From an uncultured Bacteroidota bacterium (GTDB taxonomy: Bacteria; Bacteroidota; Bacteroidia; Flavobacteriales; Flavobacteriaceae), in contig CABXCC010000010.1 of assembly GCA_902510475.1 (NCBI GenBank), forward strand, positions 1-42,989: DNA of 42,989 bases, given 5' to 3'. The position numbers and the translations under genes were made by a program. This document shows positions 9,601 through 17,707 of the stretch, one piece after another; positions within the stretch are counted from its first letter, which is position 1, and every line of letters begins with the position of its first letter. The notes below the pieces were generated by a model. That model was not told the origin of the DNA and did no database searches. It saw nothing but the letters and a program-made list of their open reading frames with translations.

Positions 9601-9994
9601 TTCAGAAGTGGATGCGTTAAACGGAGTAAACGATTTAGAATCTCAATATCAGAATATTAGTAATCCTCAGACTGTTTATGCAAGAGTGGAAAGTAATAAT
9701 GCTTATAATTGTTTCAGTATCACAAGCTTTGATCTTGCAATTTGTTTAATTCCAGAAGGAATATCTCCAAATAATGACGGTTATAATGATCGTTTTGAGC
9801 TAAAGGGATATGATGTCAAAAGTTTAAAAATTTATAATAGATACGGAAAACTAGTATTTAGTACAACTAATTATAATGATAGCTGGGAGGGAGAGTCAAA
9901 CGAAGGAAACAAATTACCCGTTGGAACTTATTTTTATCACATGATTTACGATGATAATTTAGAAAAAACGGGGTGGGTTTATGTAAACTATTAA
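6695..9994 (+). CDS. Modular T9SS-secreted surface protein, type B sorting domain (paralog 1)
   Basis: This is a 1099-residue exported protein with a Sec signal peptide ending at YAQ (residue 19). Residues 24-428 hold two alternating module pairs: a CUB-like module (VDC.xGPVSS start) and a roughly 90-residue module opening with CATC.NP. Then follow a PPC-like region (431-560, opening NDNCNGAIEA), a second Cys-rich region (565-730), an Ig/PKD-like domain (about 745-825), two copies of an IFDLS-containing repeat (about 828-1018), and a C-terminal gliding-motility/CHU_C-type domain (1019-1099, GISPNNDGYNDRFEL to GWVYVNY). The last is the type B signal for T9SS export. The start is TTG at 6695, chosen because it gives the signal peptide and no ATG lies near. 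Function is probably adhesion, by inference. Confidence 0.88.
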   Translation: MRHLFFIVLFLTGQLIYAQENSTVDCSSGPVSSTICYDTGLDNSYVYTSNDGTPLNLTIDQGQVENNYDEFIVYDSDGVTELTPAQPFYGNAGDISGLTFQSTGDSISFVIDEDGSVSCVANSYTPITFTVSCATCINPQVDYEVVSDCLNAPQFFVDVDVTDLGSAGSLTVSDNQGNNSTVSNTGTFQFGPYANNTDVQFTAANDDDVNCSVSSGSLTQEYCAVTLVDCGVGPVSSSYCSGNNDTTQFEYVSSDGSPLNLTIDSGNVENNYDELIIVDSDGVTELYNGYGNAGNITGLTFQSSGDSIYFSVISDGSVSCQSGSGALADGINYTVACATCTNPSAEYTVIDDCANGDQFLIDVNITSMGDAESLTISDNYSTNAEQTSTTGIVQMGPYPFLNDIVITISNNQDVNCIINSNPIQLFACPPENDNCNGAIEAVVNADQSCSLTTQGTLSGASYSGNESGCLADMDDDVWFSFSASSQVQTISIQNISGSTSNLGHALYVGTGNVLCSTLEELYCVNETTSVSPDLTIGVTYHIRIFSIGDDAQNVDFDLCISDAPDNTVCDNATNFCGEGGALYGANIFDYPSIGQIACLYSTPNPSWNTIQIGESGDIDIQITQNTAFDDDGNPVGNGLDVDFVLWGPFEAGANFCEDGILDQGCPDPGNCPNNTTNPNFYPYGNIIDCSYSYYSVENLTIENAQSGDVYVLLVTNYSNNPGIIQIEQTNTGEEGAGSTIAEIEVELGSDQTLCGFPEYEITAQAPFADYYEWYVDGVLIENFSEQSLLVDTSGEYSVIVYDQQCGSFAEDSVQINLFQESYANSVNDIITCDDSSDDGVEIFDLSIQNEIILGDQDSDQFIVTYYESINEAQNGVNSVDTNYTNNSNPQEIFARVEHVDAIGSNSGCYSITQFNIEVDGAIPDAISPGEYVICNPLNQTSTQIFDLSSQDQIILEGQNINNFEITYHISEVDALNGVNDLESQYQNISNPQTVYARVESNNAYNCFSITSFDLAICLIPEGISPNNDGYNDRFELKGYDVKSLKIYNRYGKLVFSTTNYNDSWEGESNEGNKLPVGTYFYHMIYDDNLEKTGWVYVNY
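6757..7980 (+). repeat. Paralogous repeat segment, copy 1 (two A-B module pairs)
   Basis: The 5' part of this surface-protein gene matches 10155-11350 in the next gene at DNA level. In the best stretch (7090-7420 against 10480-10805), about four in five bases agree by eye, with many differences at third positions. Each copy encodes two pairs of a CUB-like module plus a CATC-type module. The pattern indicates tandem gene duplication followed by divergence downstream of these modules. Confidence 0.8.
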
Positions 9995-10091
9995 TCTATA
10001 AGCTATTATCTTGCTATTTATTAAAATATATACTAGTTTTAATTTGATTGAGATTAATTTAGATTACACACCCAACGATCAATAAATTTTT

Positions 10092-12905
10092 ATGAAAAAC
10101 TACCTATTTTATATTTATCTATTTTTAACAAGCCAACTTATATATGCACAGCAGAACTCAACGATTGATTGTACTGCTGGTCCAGTTTCTACAACTTTTT
10201 GTTATGACACTGGTTTAGACAACAGCTATACTTTCACTAGCAATGATGGAACCCCTTTAAATTTAACCGTTGATGTAGGACAAGTGGAAACTAATTGGGA
10301 CGAATTGGTAATTCGTGATTCTGATGGAACTGAATTATATAACGGTTACGGAAACGGAGGTGATATCTCAGGACTAACCTTTCAGTCAAGTGGTGATACA
10401 ATTGAATTTGAAGTAGTGGAAGACGGAAGTATAAGTTGTGTGTCATCTGGATACACCCCTATTACATTTACAGTATCATGTGCTACATGTATAAATCCAC
10501 AAGTTAATTATGAAGTTATTTCTGATTGTTTGAATGCTCCTCAGTTTTTTGTGGATGTAGATGTAATTGACTTAGGATCTGCTGGAAGTTTAACGGTTTC
10601 GGATAATCAAGGAAATAGCTCAAGTGTGTCTAGTACAGGAACTGTTCAATTTGGTCCTTATGCAAATAATACAGACGTTCAATTTACAGCAGAAAATGAT
10701 GATGATGTGAATTGTTCTCTTGGAAGTGGATCTTTAACCCAAGAATATTGTGCAATAACATTGGTTGATTGTGGGGTTGGACCTGTATCGAGCTCCTACT
10801 GTTATGGTGACGGAGACACCACACAATTCGAATACGTAAGCTCCGACGGATCCCCCTTAAATCTTACAATTGATTCGGGTTTAATAGAAGCTGGGTTTGA
10901 CAGTATTATAGTATTAGATTCTGATGGAACCATATTGTTTCAAGGTGATAATGGTGGAAACTTAGGAGGACTAAATTATCAATCATCCGGAGATACAATT
11001 TATTTAGGGTTTCAAACAGATGGCTCTGTAAGTTGTCAGTCCAGCTCGGCTTATTCCGGTGGTATCGATTGGACAGTTGCATGTGCAACTTGTATAAATC
11101 CATCTGCCGAGTATACTCTAATTTCCGATTGTTTAAACGCTCCTCAATTTTTTGTTGATGTGAATATTACAAGTATGGGGGATGCTGAATCGTTAACGAT
11201 TAGTGATAACATTGGAAATTCAATCAATACAGATAACATTGGAAATATTCAATTAGGGCCCTATCCAAATGCTACCAATGTACAAATTTATGTTTCAAAT
11301 GATCAGGACGTTAATTGTATTATTCAAAGTCAAACCCTAAGTCAAGGTGTCTGTGCTTTAATAACAAATACAAGTTTATACACAGTCGAAGAATTGGTAA
11401 TTGATGTTCTGATCGATTCTGAATGTAATCAAGCTTCTAATATAACCTCTATAACTGGGTCTGACTTTGGAAGCACAAATGGAATAGGTTATTTTGAATC
11501 TAATGGCTCTGAGTGGCCATTTGAAAATGGATTAATTATGACTTCTGGTGATGTAGTAAATGCTGTAGGCCCTGAGACTGGAGTCCTTGGTGATGGAGAT
11601 TACAACTGGCCTGGAGATGCTGATTTAGAAGCTTTTATACCTGGCTTGAATGCGGGTGATACAAATAATGCATCTATCTTGGAATTTGACTTTGTCCCTG
11701 TTTCTAATAATATAAGTTTTGACTTTATATTTGCTGCAGAAGAATATGGTACATTCCAATGTACCTTTACGGATGCATTTGCATTTCTTCTAACTGACTC
11801 GTCAGGAAATACATCTAACCTAGCAATTGTTCCGGAAACTACAGATCCAATATCAGTCCTTACCGTTCGAGATGGACAATATAACTCTTCATGCGAATCT
11901 GTAAATGAAGAATGGTTTGCAAATTATTATGGTGATGGTGGTCTTGATCCAGAAACAAGTCCAACAAATTTTATTGGACACACCGAAGTTATGACTGCTC
12001 AGTCAAATGTAACTCCAAATGAGCTGTACACAATAAAACTTGTTGTTGCAGATGATGGAGATACAGTATATGATTCTGCAGTTTTTATTGACGGAGGTAG
12101 TTTTGATATTGGTCAACTTGACTTAGGTGAGGATATTTTGGTTTCATCTGGAAACGCATTATGTGAAGGTCAAGAAATTATTTTAGACGCGGGTGCTTTA
12201 CCAAATAATTCTACTATTGAGTGGTTTATGGATGGATCTTTAATAGAAAACGCGAGTGATATAACCCTTTCTGTCAACGAAACTGCCTTTTATAGTGCAA
12301 CAATAACAGTGGATAATACAGATTGTACTTATTCTGACGATATTCTTGTCGAATTCTTCCAGTCTCCAGTTATTTTGCCGGTTAACGAATATGTGATAAA
12401 ATGTGCAAATGAAGGATTTGAATTGGAAGTAAATATTGAAAATATTGACCAATTAAATACATTGACATATGTATGGACACTTGATGGAGTTGATCTTCAA
12501 ACAGGACCAGGTAATACGTATTATTTAGATGAAAATTCCGAAGAATCTGGAGAATTTACTGTAACAGTATTTGATGATGTGACTTACTGCTGGAATTCTA
12601 CTACAATTGATGTAGAATTTTATGAAAATAGATATTGTATTGATCTTCCTCAAGGTTTATCTCCCAACGGAGACGGCTTTAATGATTGTTTAATTTTAGA
12701 TCATTTAGAAGACGAAGAAGATATCGAGAAAATTGATGTATTTAACAGATACGGAACTAAAATATATGAGTTAAATGATTATGTTGATCAGTGGTGTGGG
12801 GATAATCAGGAAGGAGAAATAATGCCAGTTGGAACATATTTTTATATAATATATTTTAATTCACCTAAAGACCCCATAACAAGTTGGATTTATCTTAACT
12901 ATTAA
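10092..12905 (+). CDS. Modular T9SS-secreted surface protein with choice-of-anchor L domain (paralog 2)
   Basis: This 937-residue exported protein has a signal peptide ending at YAQ (residue 20). Residues 26-420 repeat the two CUB-like/CATC module pairs of the upstream paralog with closely similar sequence. The middle differs: a choice-of-anchor L domain (about 430-674, with NGLIMTSGDV, FDFIFAAEEYG and the acidic EEYGTFQCTFTDAFAF) is followed by two Ig-like segments (about 677-756 and 760-842). The C-terminus (852-937, GLSPNGDGFNDCLIL to SWIYLNY) is a gliding-motility-type T9SS type B sorting domain. It lies 97 bp after paralog 1 and 10 bp before the PorP/SprF gene, which probably assists secretion or anchoring. 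Ligand is unknown; adhesion is inferred. Confidence 0.9.
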   Translation: MKNYLFYIYLFLTSQLIYAQQNSTIDCTAGPVSTTFCYDTGLDNSYTFTSNDGTPLNLTVDVGQVETNWDELVIRDSDGTELYNGYGNGGDISGLTFQSSGDTIEFEVVEDGSISCVSSGYTPITFTVSCATCINPQVNYEVISDCLNAPQFFVDVDVIDLGSAGSLTVSDNQGNSSSVSSTGTVQFGPYANNTDVQFTAENDDDVNCSLGSGSLTQEYCAITLVDCGVGPVSSSYCYGDGDTTQFEYVSSDGSPLNLTIDSGLIEAGFDSIIVLDSDGTILFQGDNGGNLGGLNYQSSGDTIYLGFQTDGSVSCQSSSAYSGGIDWTVACATCINPSAEYTLISDCLNAPQFFVDVNITSMGDAESLTISDNIGNSINTDNIGNIQLGPYPNATNVQIYVSNDQDVNCIIQSQTLSQGVCALITNTSLYTVEELVIDVLIDSECNQASNITSITGSDFGSTNGIGYFESNGSEWPFENGLIMTSGDVVNAVGPETGVLGDGDYNWPGDADLEAFIPGLNAGDTNNASILEFDFVPVSNNISFDFIFAAEEYGTFQCTFTDAFAFLLTDSSGNTSNLAIVPETTDPISVLTVRDGQYNSSCESVNEEWFANYYGDGGLDPETSPTNFIGHTEVMTAQSNVTPNELYTIKLVVADDGDTVYDSAVFIDGGSFDIGQLDLGEDILVSSGNALCEGQEIILDAGALPNNSTIEWFMDGSLIENASDITLSVNETAFYSATITVDNTDCTYSDDILVEFFQSPVILPVNEYVIKCANEGFELEVNIENIDQLNTLTYVWTLDGVDLQTGPGNTYYLDENSEESGEFTVTVFDDVTYCWNSTTIDVEFYENRYCIDLPQGLSPNGDGFNDCLILDHLEDEEDIEKIDVFNRYGTKIYELNDYVDQWCGDNQEGEIMPVGTYFYIIYFNSPKDPITSWIYLNY
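10155..11350 (+). repeat. Paralogous repeat segment, copy 2 (two A-B module pairs)
   Basis: This is the counterpart of 6757-7980. Order is CUB-like module, CATC module (from about 10480), CUB-like module (from about 10766), CATC module (from about 11083). Shared runs such as tgctacatgtataaatccac occur in both copies. Sequence similarity stops after the second CATC module, where the two genes carry unrelated domains. Confidence 0.8.
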
Positions 12906-12915
12906 TAAATTAATT

Positions 12916-13827
12916 ATGAAAAAAAGAGTTTTAGTTATACTTGTTTTACTAGTTGCGTTTAAAATTAATGCACAGCAGGACCCTCAGTATACTCAATATA
13001 TGTATAACATGAATGTGATAAATCCAGCCTATGCAGGATCCAATGATGGTATAAGTTTTGGTTTTTTGTATAGAGATCAATGGGAAGGACTAGAGGGGGC
13101 TCCCAAGACTGCGACTATGAATGTTCATTTTCCTGCTGGAAGAAATGTTGGCCTCGGATTTTCAGCTATTTCGGACGAAATTGGGCCTGTAAGCGAGACA
13201 AATTTATATATTGATTTTTCATATACGCTAAATTTTTCAAATGATAATAGACTTGCCTTTGGAGTCAAAGCTGGAGGTACTTTTCACGATGTTGGATTGG
13301 CTAACTTGACTTTAATAGACCAAAATGATCCCTTCTTTGCTACTGACATAAATGAGAATACACCTAATGTAGGCGCCGGTGTATATTTTTATAAACCAAA
13401 CAGTTACTATATTTCAGTTTCTGTTCCAAATATTTTAGAGTCAGTTCATTTAGATAATAATGATTTTAATATTGGCTCAGAAACTAGGCATATATTTGCG
13501 GCTGCAGGATATATTTTTGATATAAACGAAAATTTTAAATTCAAGCCACACACTTTTGTAAAATACGCTTCACAATCTCCGTTAAGTTTGGATTTAAATG
13601 CGAATCTTTTTATGTATAATTTAATCGAGGTGGGTGCCGGATATAGAACAGATGATTCAATCACTGCAATGATAAATTTTATGGTTTCTCCATCAATTAG
13701 AATCGGCTATGCGTATGATAGCATACAGTCTGAATTAAATTTCTTAACAAAGGCATCACACGAAATTTTTATAAATTTTGACATTAACTTTAAATCTAAA
13801 GTATCTAGGTCACCAAGATATTTCTAA
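12916..13827 (+). CDS. PorP/SprF family T9SS outer-membrane protein
   Basis: This is a 303-residue outer-membrane beta-barrel with a signal peptide ending near INAQ (residue 19). The block QQDPQYTQYMYNMNVINPAY followed by AGSNDG and FLYRDQWEGLEGAP is the hallmark of the PorP/SprF family. In F. johnsoniae, SprF is needed for secretion of the adhesin SprB, and such genes usually follow type B CTD proteins, as here. It starts 10 bp after the choice-of-anchor L protein and ends 18 bp before the OmpA-like gene, so the three are very likely one transcript. One SprF-type protein may serve both surface proteins; that is inference. Confidence 0.92.
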   Translation: MKKRVLVILVLLVAFKINAQQDPQYTQYMYNMNVINPAYAGSNDGISFGFLYRDQWEGLEGAPKTATMNVHFPAGRNVGLGFSAISDEIGPVSETNLYIDFSYTLNFSNDNRLAFGVKAGGTFHDVGLANLTLIDQNDPFFATDINENTPNVGAGVYFYKPNSYYISVSVPNILESVHLDNNDFNIGSETRHIFAAAGYIFDINENFKFKPHTFVKYASQSPLSLDLNANLFMYNLIEVGAGYRTDDSITAMINFMVSPSIRIGYAYDSIQSELNFLTKASHEIFINFDINFKSKVSRSPRYF

Positions 13828-13845
13828 TTTGTATAATATTTTATT

Positions 13846-15909
13846 ATGAAAAAAACATTAACAATAATACTTATTACTCTGTTTAGCTATTCATCTGTGT
13901 TTTCACAAAATAATTCAACAAAAAAAGCTGATCGTCTTTTTGACCGATTTGAATTTGTTAAAGCCGCTGAGGAATATCTTAAATTAAATGATACAGAATT
14001 GAGTAGTAAATATGTGATAACCAAACTCGCTAATTGTTATTATAATTTACTTGAAACAAGGCAAGCAGAAAAATGGTTTAAAAGAATAGTTAATAAAAAC
14101 CCCGATGCTGAACTAATATACAAATATTCCCAAATGCTTAAGGCGAATGGAAAATATAAGGAGTCAAATATTTGGATGGTTAAGTTTACCGAAATGAGAC
14201 CCAATGATTCAAGATCTGTTTCGTTTAAGAAAAATCCTGATTACTTAGAGAAAATTCAAAAAGAAGGAAATAGATTTAATATACAAAACCTTAAAATTAA
14301 TAGTGAATACTCAGACTTTGGATCAACCCTTTTTAAAGGGAAGCTATATTTTGTGTCATCAAGGAATGAAAAGAGAAAAACATACGGATGGAATGATGAA
14401 CCCTATCTAGATATATATTCCTCCACGATTAATAAAAAGGGTACGCTTTTATCTGCTAATTTATTTAATGATCTAAATAGTAAGTTTCATGAAGGTACTG
14501 TTTCTTTTTCACCAGACGGAAAAACAGCTTATTTTTCTAGAGAAAGTTATTACGAAGACGAGTTTATAAAAGATACGTTAAACAATACTAAATATAGTCA
14601 GCTATATATATATAAAACTACTAAATTAAAAGACAGTTGGGATACATTCGAATTGCTACCAATAAACAATATTAATTACTCAAATAAAAACCCAAGGGTA
14701 AGCCCAGACGGAGAGCACCTTTACTTTTCTTCAAATAGGCCTGGTGGATACGGTCAATTTGATCTATATAAAGCCAAAATAAATGAAGATGGCTCTTTAG
14801 GGAAAGTTGAAAACTTAGGGCAAAGTATTAACACTGAAGGACATGAAGCCTTTCCGTATTTATCAGATGAAGATATTCTATACTTTTCTTCTGATGGTCA
14901 TTTAGGTTTAGGAGGATTAGACGTTTTTTATTCTGAAAGTAAAGGCAATAAGTGGTCTGAGTCAAAAAATATAGGTGTACCTATAAATAGTGGGGCTGAC
15001 GATTTTGCATTTATCATTCAAAATGAAGATGGATATGTTTCTTCTAACAGATCAGGTGGTGTAGGAAAAGATGATATTTACAGCTTAAAAAAAATAAGAC
15101 CTTTATGTGACTTTCCTTTAGAAACACTGGTTTTAGATGCAATAACCCAAAATCCAATAGATAAAGCTATAACCTCTATCTCTGATGCAGATGGTAAAAT
15201 TAACAATAGTAAAAATACAAATACCGAGGGTCTTGTGAGATTTATGGTTGAATGTAAAAAAGATATAAAATTTGTTGTTAGTAAAGAGGGCTATGAAAGT
15301 AAAATAGTTAATGTTAAATTACTTGAGATTGAACCTCCATTACTGAAAATAAAACTGGATCCAATTGAAGAATTAATTGTAGATGAGAAGATTAATTTAA
15401 ACCCAATATATTTTGAATATGACAAATTTAACATAACCAATGAGGGTGCATTTGAATTAGATAGACTAATTAAAATTATGGAAAAGTATCCTGAGATGAA
15501 GATAAAAGTTGAATCTCATACTGATAACAGAGGTTCAGATTCTTACAACTTAAAACTTTCTGAAAATAGAGCAAATTCTATGGAAAGTTATGTTGTGTCA
15601 AAGGGAATTGACAGAAGTCGAATTTCAAGTGTAGGGAAAGGAGAGAATGAGCCTGTAATTGATTGTAAAGAAAATTGTTCTGAGGAAGATCATGCAGCTA
15701 ACAGAAGATCTGAGTTTATAATTGTTAATGAATCAGTTGGTTCCAACAATAATGAAGTAGATGTTAAGAAAAACCCAGAAAATAGACTTATTAAAAAGGA
15801 TTCAGTTAAAAAACAAGATACTAGAGATAATAAGTCAAAGAAAAAATTATCGATGAAAGAAATGCTGGAAAAAAGAAGACAAAAAAATAAAAATAAGGGT
15901 AAAGATTAG
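13846..15909 (+). CDS. OmpA-family protein with TPR and PD40 repeats (PorE-like)
   Basis: This 687-residue exported periplasmic or outer-membrane protein has a signal peptide ending at VFSQ. Domains in order are a TPR-like helical region (about 25-125) and WD40-like PD40 propeller repeats (about 205-425, for example VSPDGEHLYFSSNRPGG and LYFSSDGHLGLGGLDVFY). A carboxypeptidase-regulatory-like beta domain (about 430-505) and an OmpA peptidoglycan-binding domain (about 515-625) follow. The OmpA domain shows SHTDNRGSDSYNLKLSENRA, with the Asp and Arg that bind diaminopimelate. This architecture matches PorE-type T9SS proteins. A 45-residue lysine-rich tail after the OmpA domain is unusual. It closes the surface cassette, 18 bp after the PorP/SprF gene. 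Confidence 0.88.
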   Translation: MKKTLTIILITLFSYSSVFSQNNSTKKADRLFDRFEFVKAAEEYLKLNDTELSSKYVITKLANCYYNLLETRQAEKWFKRIVNKNPDAELIYKYSQMLKANGKYKESNIWMVKFTEMRPNDSRSVSFKKNPDYLEKIQKEGNRFNIQNLKINSEYSDFGSTLFKGKLYFVSSRNEKRKTYGWNDEPYLDIYSSTINKKGTLLSANLFNDLNSKFHEGTVSFSPDGKTAYFSRESYYEDEFIKDTLNNTKYSQLYIYKTTKLKDSWDTFELLPINNINYSNKNPRVSPDGEHLYFSSNRPGGYGQFDLYKAKINEDGSLGKVENLGQSINTEGHEAFPYLSDEDILYFSSDGHLGLGGLDVFYSESKGNKWSESKNIGVPINSGADDFAFIIQNEDGYVSSNRSGGVGKDDIYSLKKIRPLCDFPLETLVLDAITQNPIDKAITSISDADGKINNSKNTNTEGLVRFMVECKKDIKFVVSKEGYESKIVNVKLLEIEPPLLKIKLDPIEELIVDEKINLNPIYFEYDKFNITNEGAFELDRLIKIMEKYPEMKIKVESHTDNRGSDSYNLKLSENRANSMESYVVSKGIDRSRISSVGKGENEPVIDCKENCSEEDHAANRRSEFIIVNESVGSNNNEVDVKKNPENRLIKKDSVKKQDTRDNKSKKKLSMKEMLEKRRQKNKNKGKD

Positions 15910-15924
15910 TGTCTTTACCAATTT

Positions 15925-16332
15925 TTAAAAGTTAAAAAAAAATTCTTGTACCAGATCTTTACTTAAACTTTGTGCTACAGGACATCCTTTTGCTACTGCA
16001 ATCAGCTTTTCCATTTGCTGATCTGAGAGATTATTTTTTTCAAAGTTAATTTCTATAATGACCTTTGATATTCTTCTGGGATTTGAGGACATTACCTTAG
16101 TTATGTTAGCTTTAGAAATAGGTAATTCAAAATTGTTTTTTTCTGCACATATACCCATTACTGTCGTCATGCAACTGCATAAAGCAGATGCAACTAAGTC
16201 AGTCGGGGAAAATGCATTACCCTTTCCATTATTATCGGTCGGAGCATCAGTTATTATTGCTCTTGAGGACTTTAAATGAGTAGATTCTGTTCTAAGGTCT
16301 CCTAGGTATCGGTTTTCAATAGAATGTGACAT
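15925..16332 (-). CDS. OsmC family protein
   Basis: This is a 135-residue cytoplasmic protein of the OsmC/Ohr superfamily, thiol peroxidases that reduce organic hydroperoxides. FSPTDLVASALCSCMTTVMG carries the first conserved cysteine (C54, with an extra C52), and GCPVAQSL carries the second (C117). The spacing suits the OsmC/YhfA-like branch rather than Ohr, whose context differs. It starts 7 bp after the DUF5689 stop, so it is the third gene of the receptor operon, perhaps by simple read-through. It converges on the OmpA-family gene with 15 bp between the stops. Substrate is unknown. Confidence 0.85.
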   Translation of the reverse strand: MSHSIENRYLGDLRTESTHLKSSRAIITDAPTDNNGKGNAFSPTDLVASALCSCMTTVMGICAEKNNFELPISKANITKVMSSNPRRISKVIIEINFEKNNLSDQQMEKLIAVAKGCPVAQSLSKDLVQEFFFNF

Positions 16333-16339
16333 TAAATAA

Positions 16340-17695
16340 TTATTCTCCTGTAACTAAAACATTGTCAATTTCATAAGTGGCTGAATTAGAACTGGTAGAA
16401 ATATATTTAAATCCAATATATACATTACTTCCTGCATAAGAACTTAAATCTACATTTCCAGAATCAGTCCAAGAAGACCAACTACTATCATCAGTGTCTA
16501 AAACAACTGAAAGTTCATCCCAGTTTCCGTCTGAAGATGGGTTTCCTCCCGAATAATCAGTTGAGATATACACCTGTAATGACGGGCCTGAGTATCTAAC
16601 AACTGACTGAAAATTTAATGTTACAGTTGATAATGAACTAAGATCAATTTGAGAAGTAATTAACCAATCTTCATTGACATTACTTCCACCACTAAAACCA
16701 GATATTTTTGCGCTCGGTGCTGGATTACCGTATGGCGTAATTTCCCATATTTGCTCACCTTCCACGTTAACAACCGTCCAGTTATCTAAGTTGCTGGCTG
16801 AAAAATCATCTGAAAATAAAGGATCACATCTGGATGAATCAAAATTTACATCATCAGTAGTATTTAACATCATAACTCTGTTATCACCAAAGTAGTCTTT
16901 GGTGATAACACCTGAAATTGTTCCACTTCCATCAACAGGAAGCATTTTATCATTAAAGCTTGAGAAAGCGCTTGTTTCTAATTTTAATGTACCTGAATCA
17001 GTACAACTTTCTAGGTCTCTTTGAGTATCGTAATCTTCCTGAGGATCAACATAAGTCAAGCCTCCAAGTGAACTTGCAAATTGAGCACTTAGTCCGCTAA
17101 CATACATTCCAATATGCATATCGCTTATTTCTGATAAGTTAAGGGCTAATGGTACAAGAGAATAGTTGTTGGAAGACCTAAGAATACAGGTAGCTGCATT
17201 ATTTTCTGTAATTTCAGAGAGCTCGTCGCCATACTCGTTTGCTCCACCTCCGATTGCTATAACTCCATCTCCTGAATTAGTCTCTCCAATTGATAAACCT
17301 TGTAATTTTATATATACTTCTCTTCCCACATTAAATTGATTGTAACTATTAACTTGATTAATGGAAACTTTTATTCCAGCGGTTGGGTTTTCTATTTCAT
17401 CTTGCATATAAAATTCTTTATAAAAGTTACCTGTATAATCAGAAGAAGAGACATATCCTTTAACTACAAGATTTGATTCAATTTCATTTACCTCACCTTC
17501 AACAAAGAAAGTTTTAAGCTGAGATATTGTCATCAAATCAGCTGATCCATTTTCGATTTCGGCTAATAGTTGATTTAGGATTTCATTCTCTTCTGATCCG
17601 ATACTAGCTGGTACAGAATAATCATCGTCTTGAACACAAGAAAAATTGAAAATTGTTAGAAAAGCAAAAACCGATATTGTGTTAATTAATTTCAT
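16340..17695 (-). CDS. DUF5689 lipoprotein with choice-of-anchor J domain
   Basis: This is a 451-residue lipoprotein. Its signal ends in FNFSC at C20, and the following VQDDDY resembles the Bacteroidota lipoprotein export signal for surface display. Residues about 45-270 are a DUF5689 domain (LKTFFVEGEVNEIESNLVVK then SSSDYTGNFYKEFYMQD), an OB-fold-like region related to the module attached to some extracellular nucleases. Residues about 290-450 form a choice-of-anchor J jelly-roll (LFSDDFSASNLDNWTVVN, DWLITSQIDLSS, YEIDNVLVTGE at the end). It starts 12 bp after the receptor stop and is presumably the receptor's surface partner. A carbohydrate or nucleic-acid ligand is plausible but unproven. 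Confidence 0.87.
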   Translation of the reverse strand: MKLINTISVFAFLTIFNFSCVQDDDYSVPASIGSEENEILNQLLAEIENGSADLMTISQLKTFFVEGEVNEIESNLVVKGYVSSSDYTGNFYKEFYMQDEIENPTAGIKVSINQVNSYNQFNVGREVYIKLQGLSIGETNSGDGVIAIGGGANEYGDELSEITENNAATCILRSSNNYSLVPLALNLSEISDMHIGMYVSGLSAQFASSLGGLTYVDPQEDYDTQRDLESCTDSGTLKLETSAFSSFNDKMLPVDGSGTISGVITKDYFGDNRVMMLNTTDDVNFDSSRCDPLFSDDFSASNLDNWTVVNVEGEQIWEITPYGNPAPSAKISGFSGGSNVNEDWLITSQIDLSSLSTVTLNFQSVVRYSGPSLQVYISTDYSGGNPSSDGNWDELSVVLDTDDSSWSSWTDSGNVDLSSYAGSNVYIGFKYISTSSNSATYEIDNVLVTGE

Positions 17696-17707
17696 ATTAT
17701 TTAATTT

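Noticed and set aside
7090-11350. Regularly spaced repeats considered as a CRISPR or other DNA repeat array
   Set aside because: The repeats are in-frame coding modules of hundreds of bases with codon-position divergence, and have no short identical units with unique spacers.
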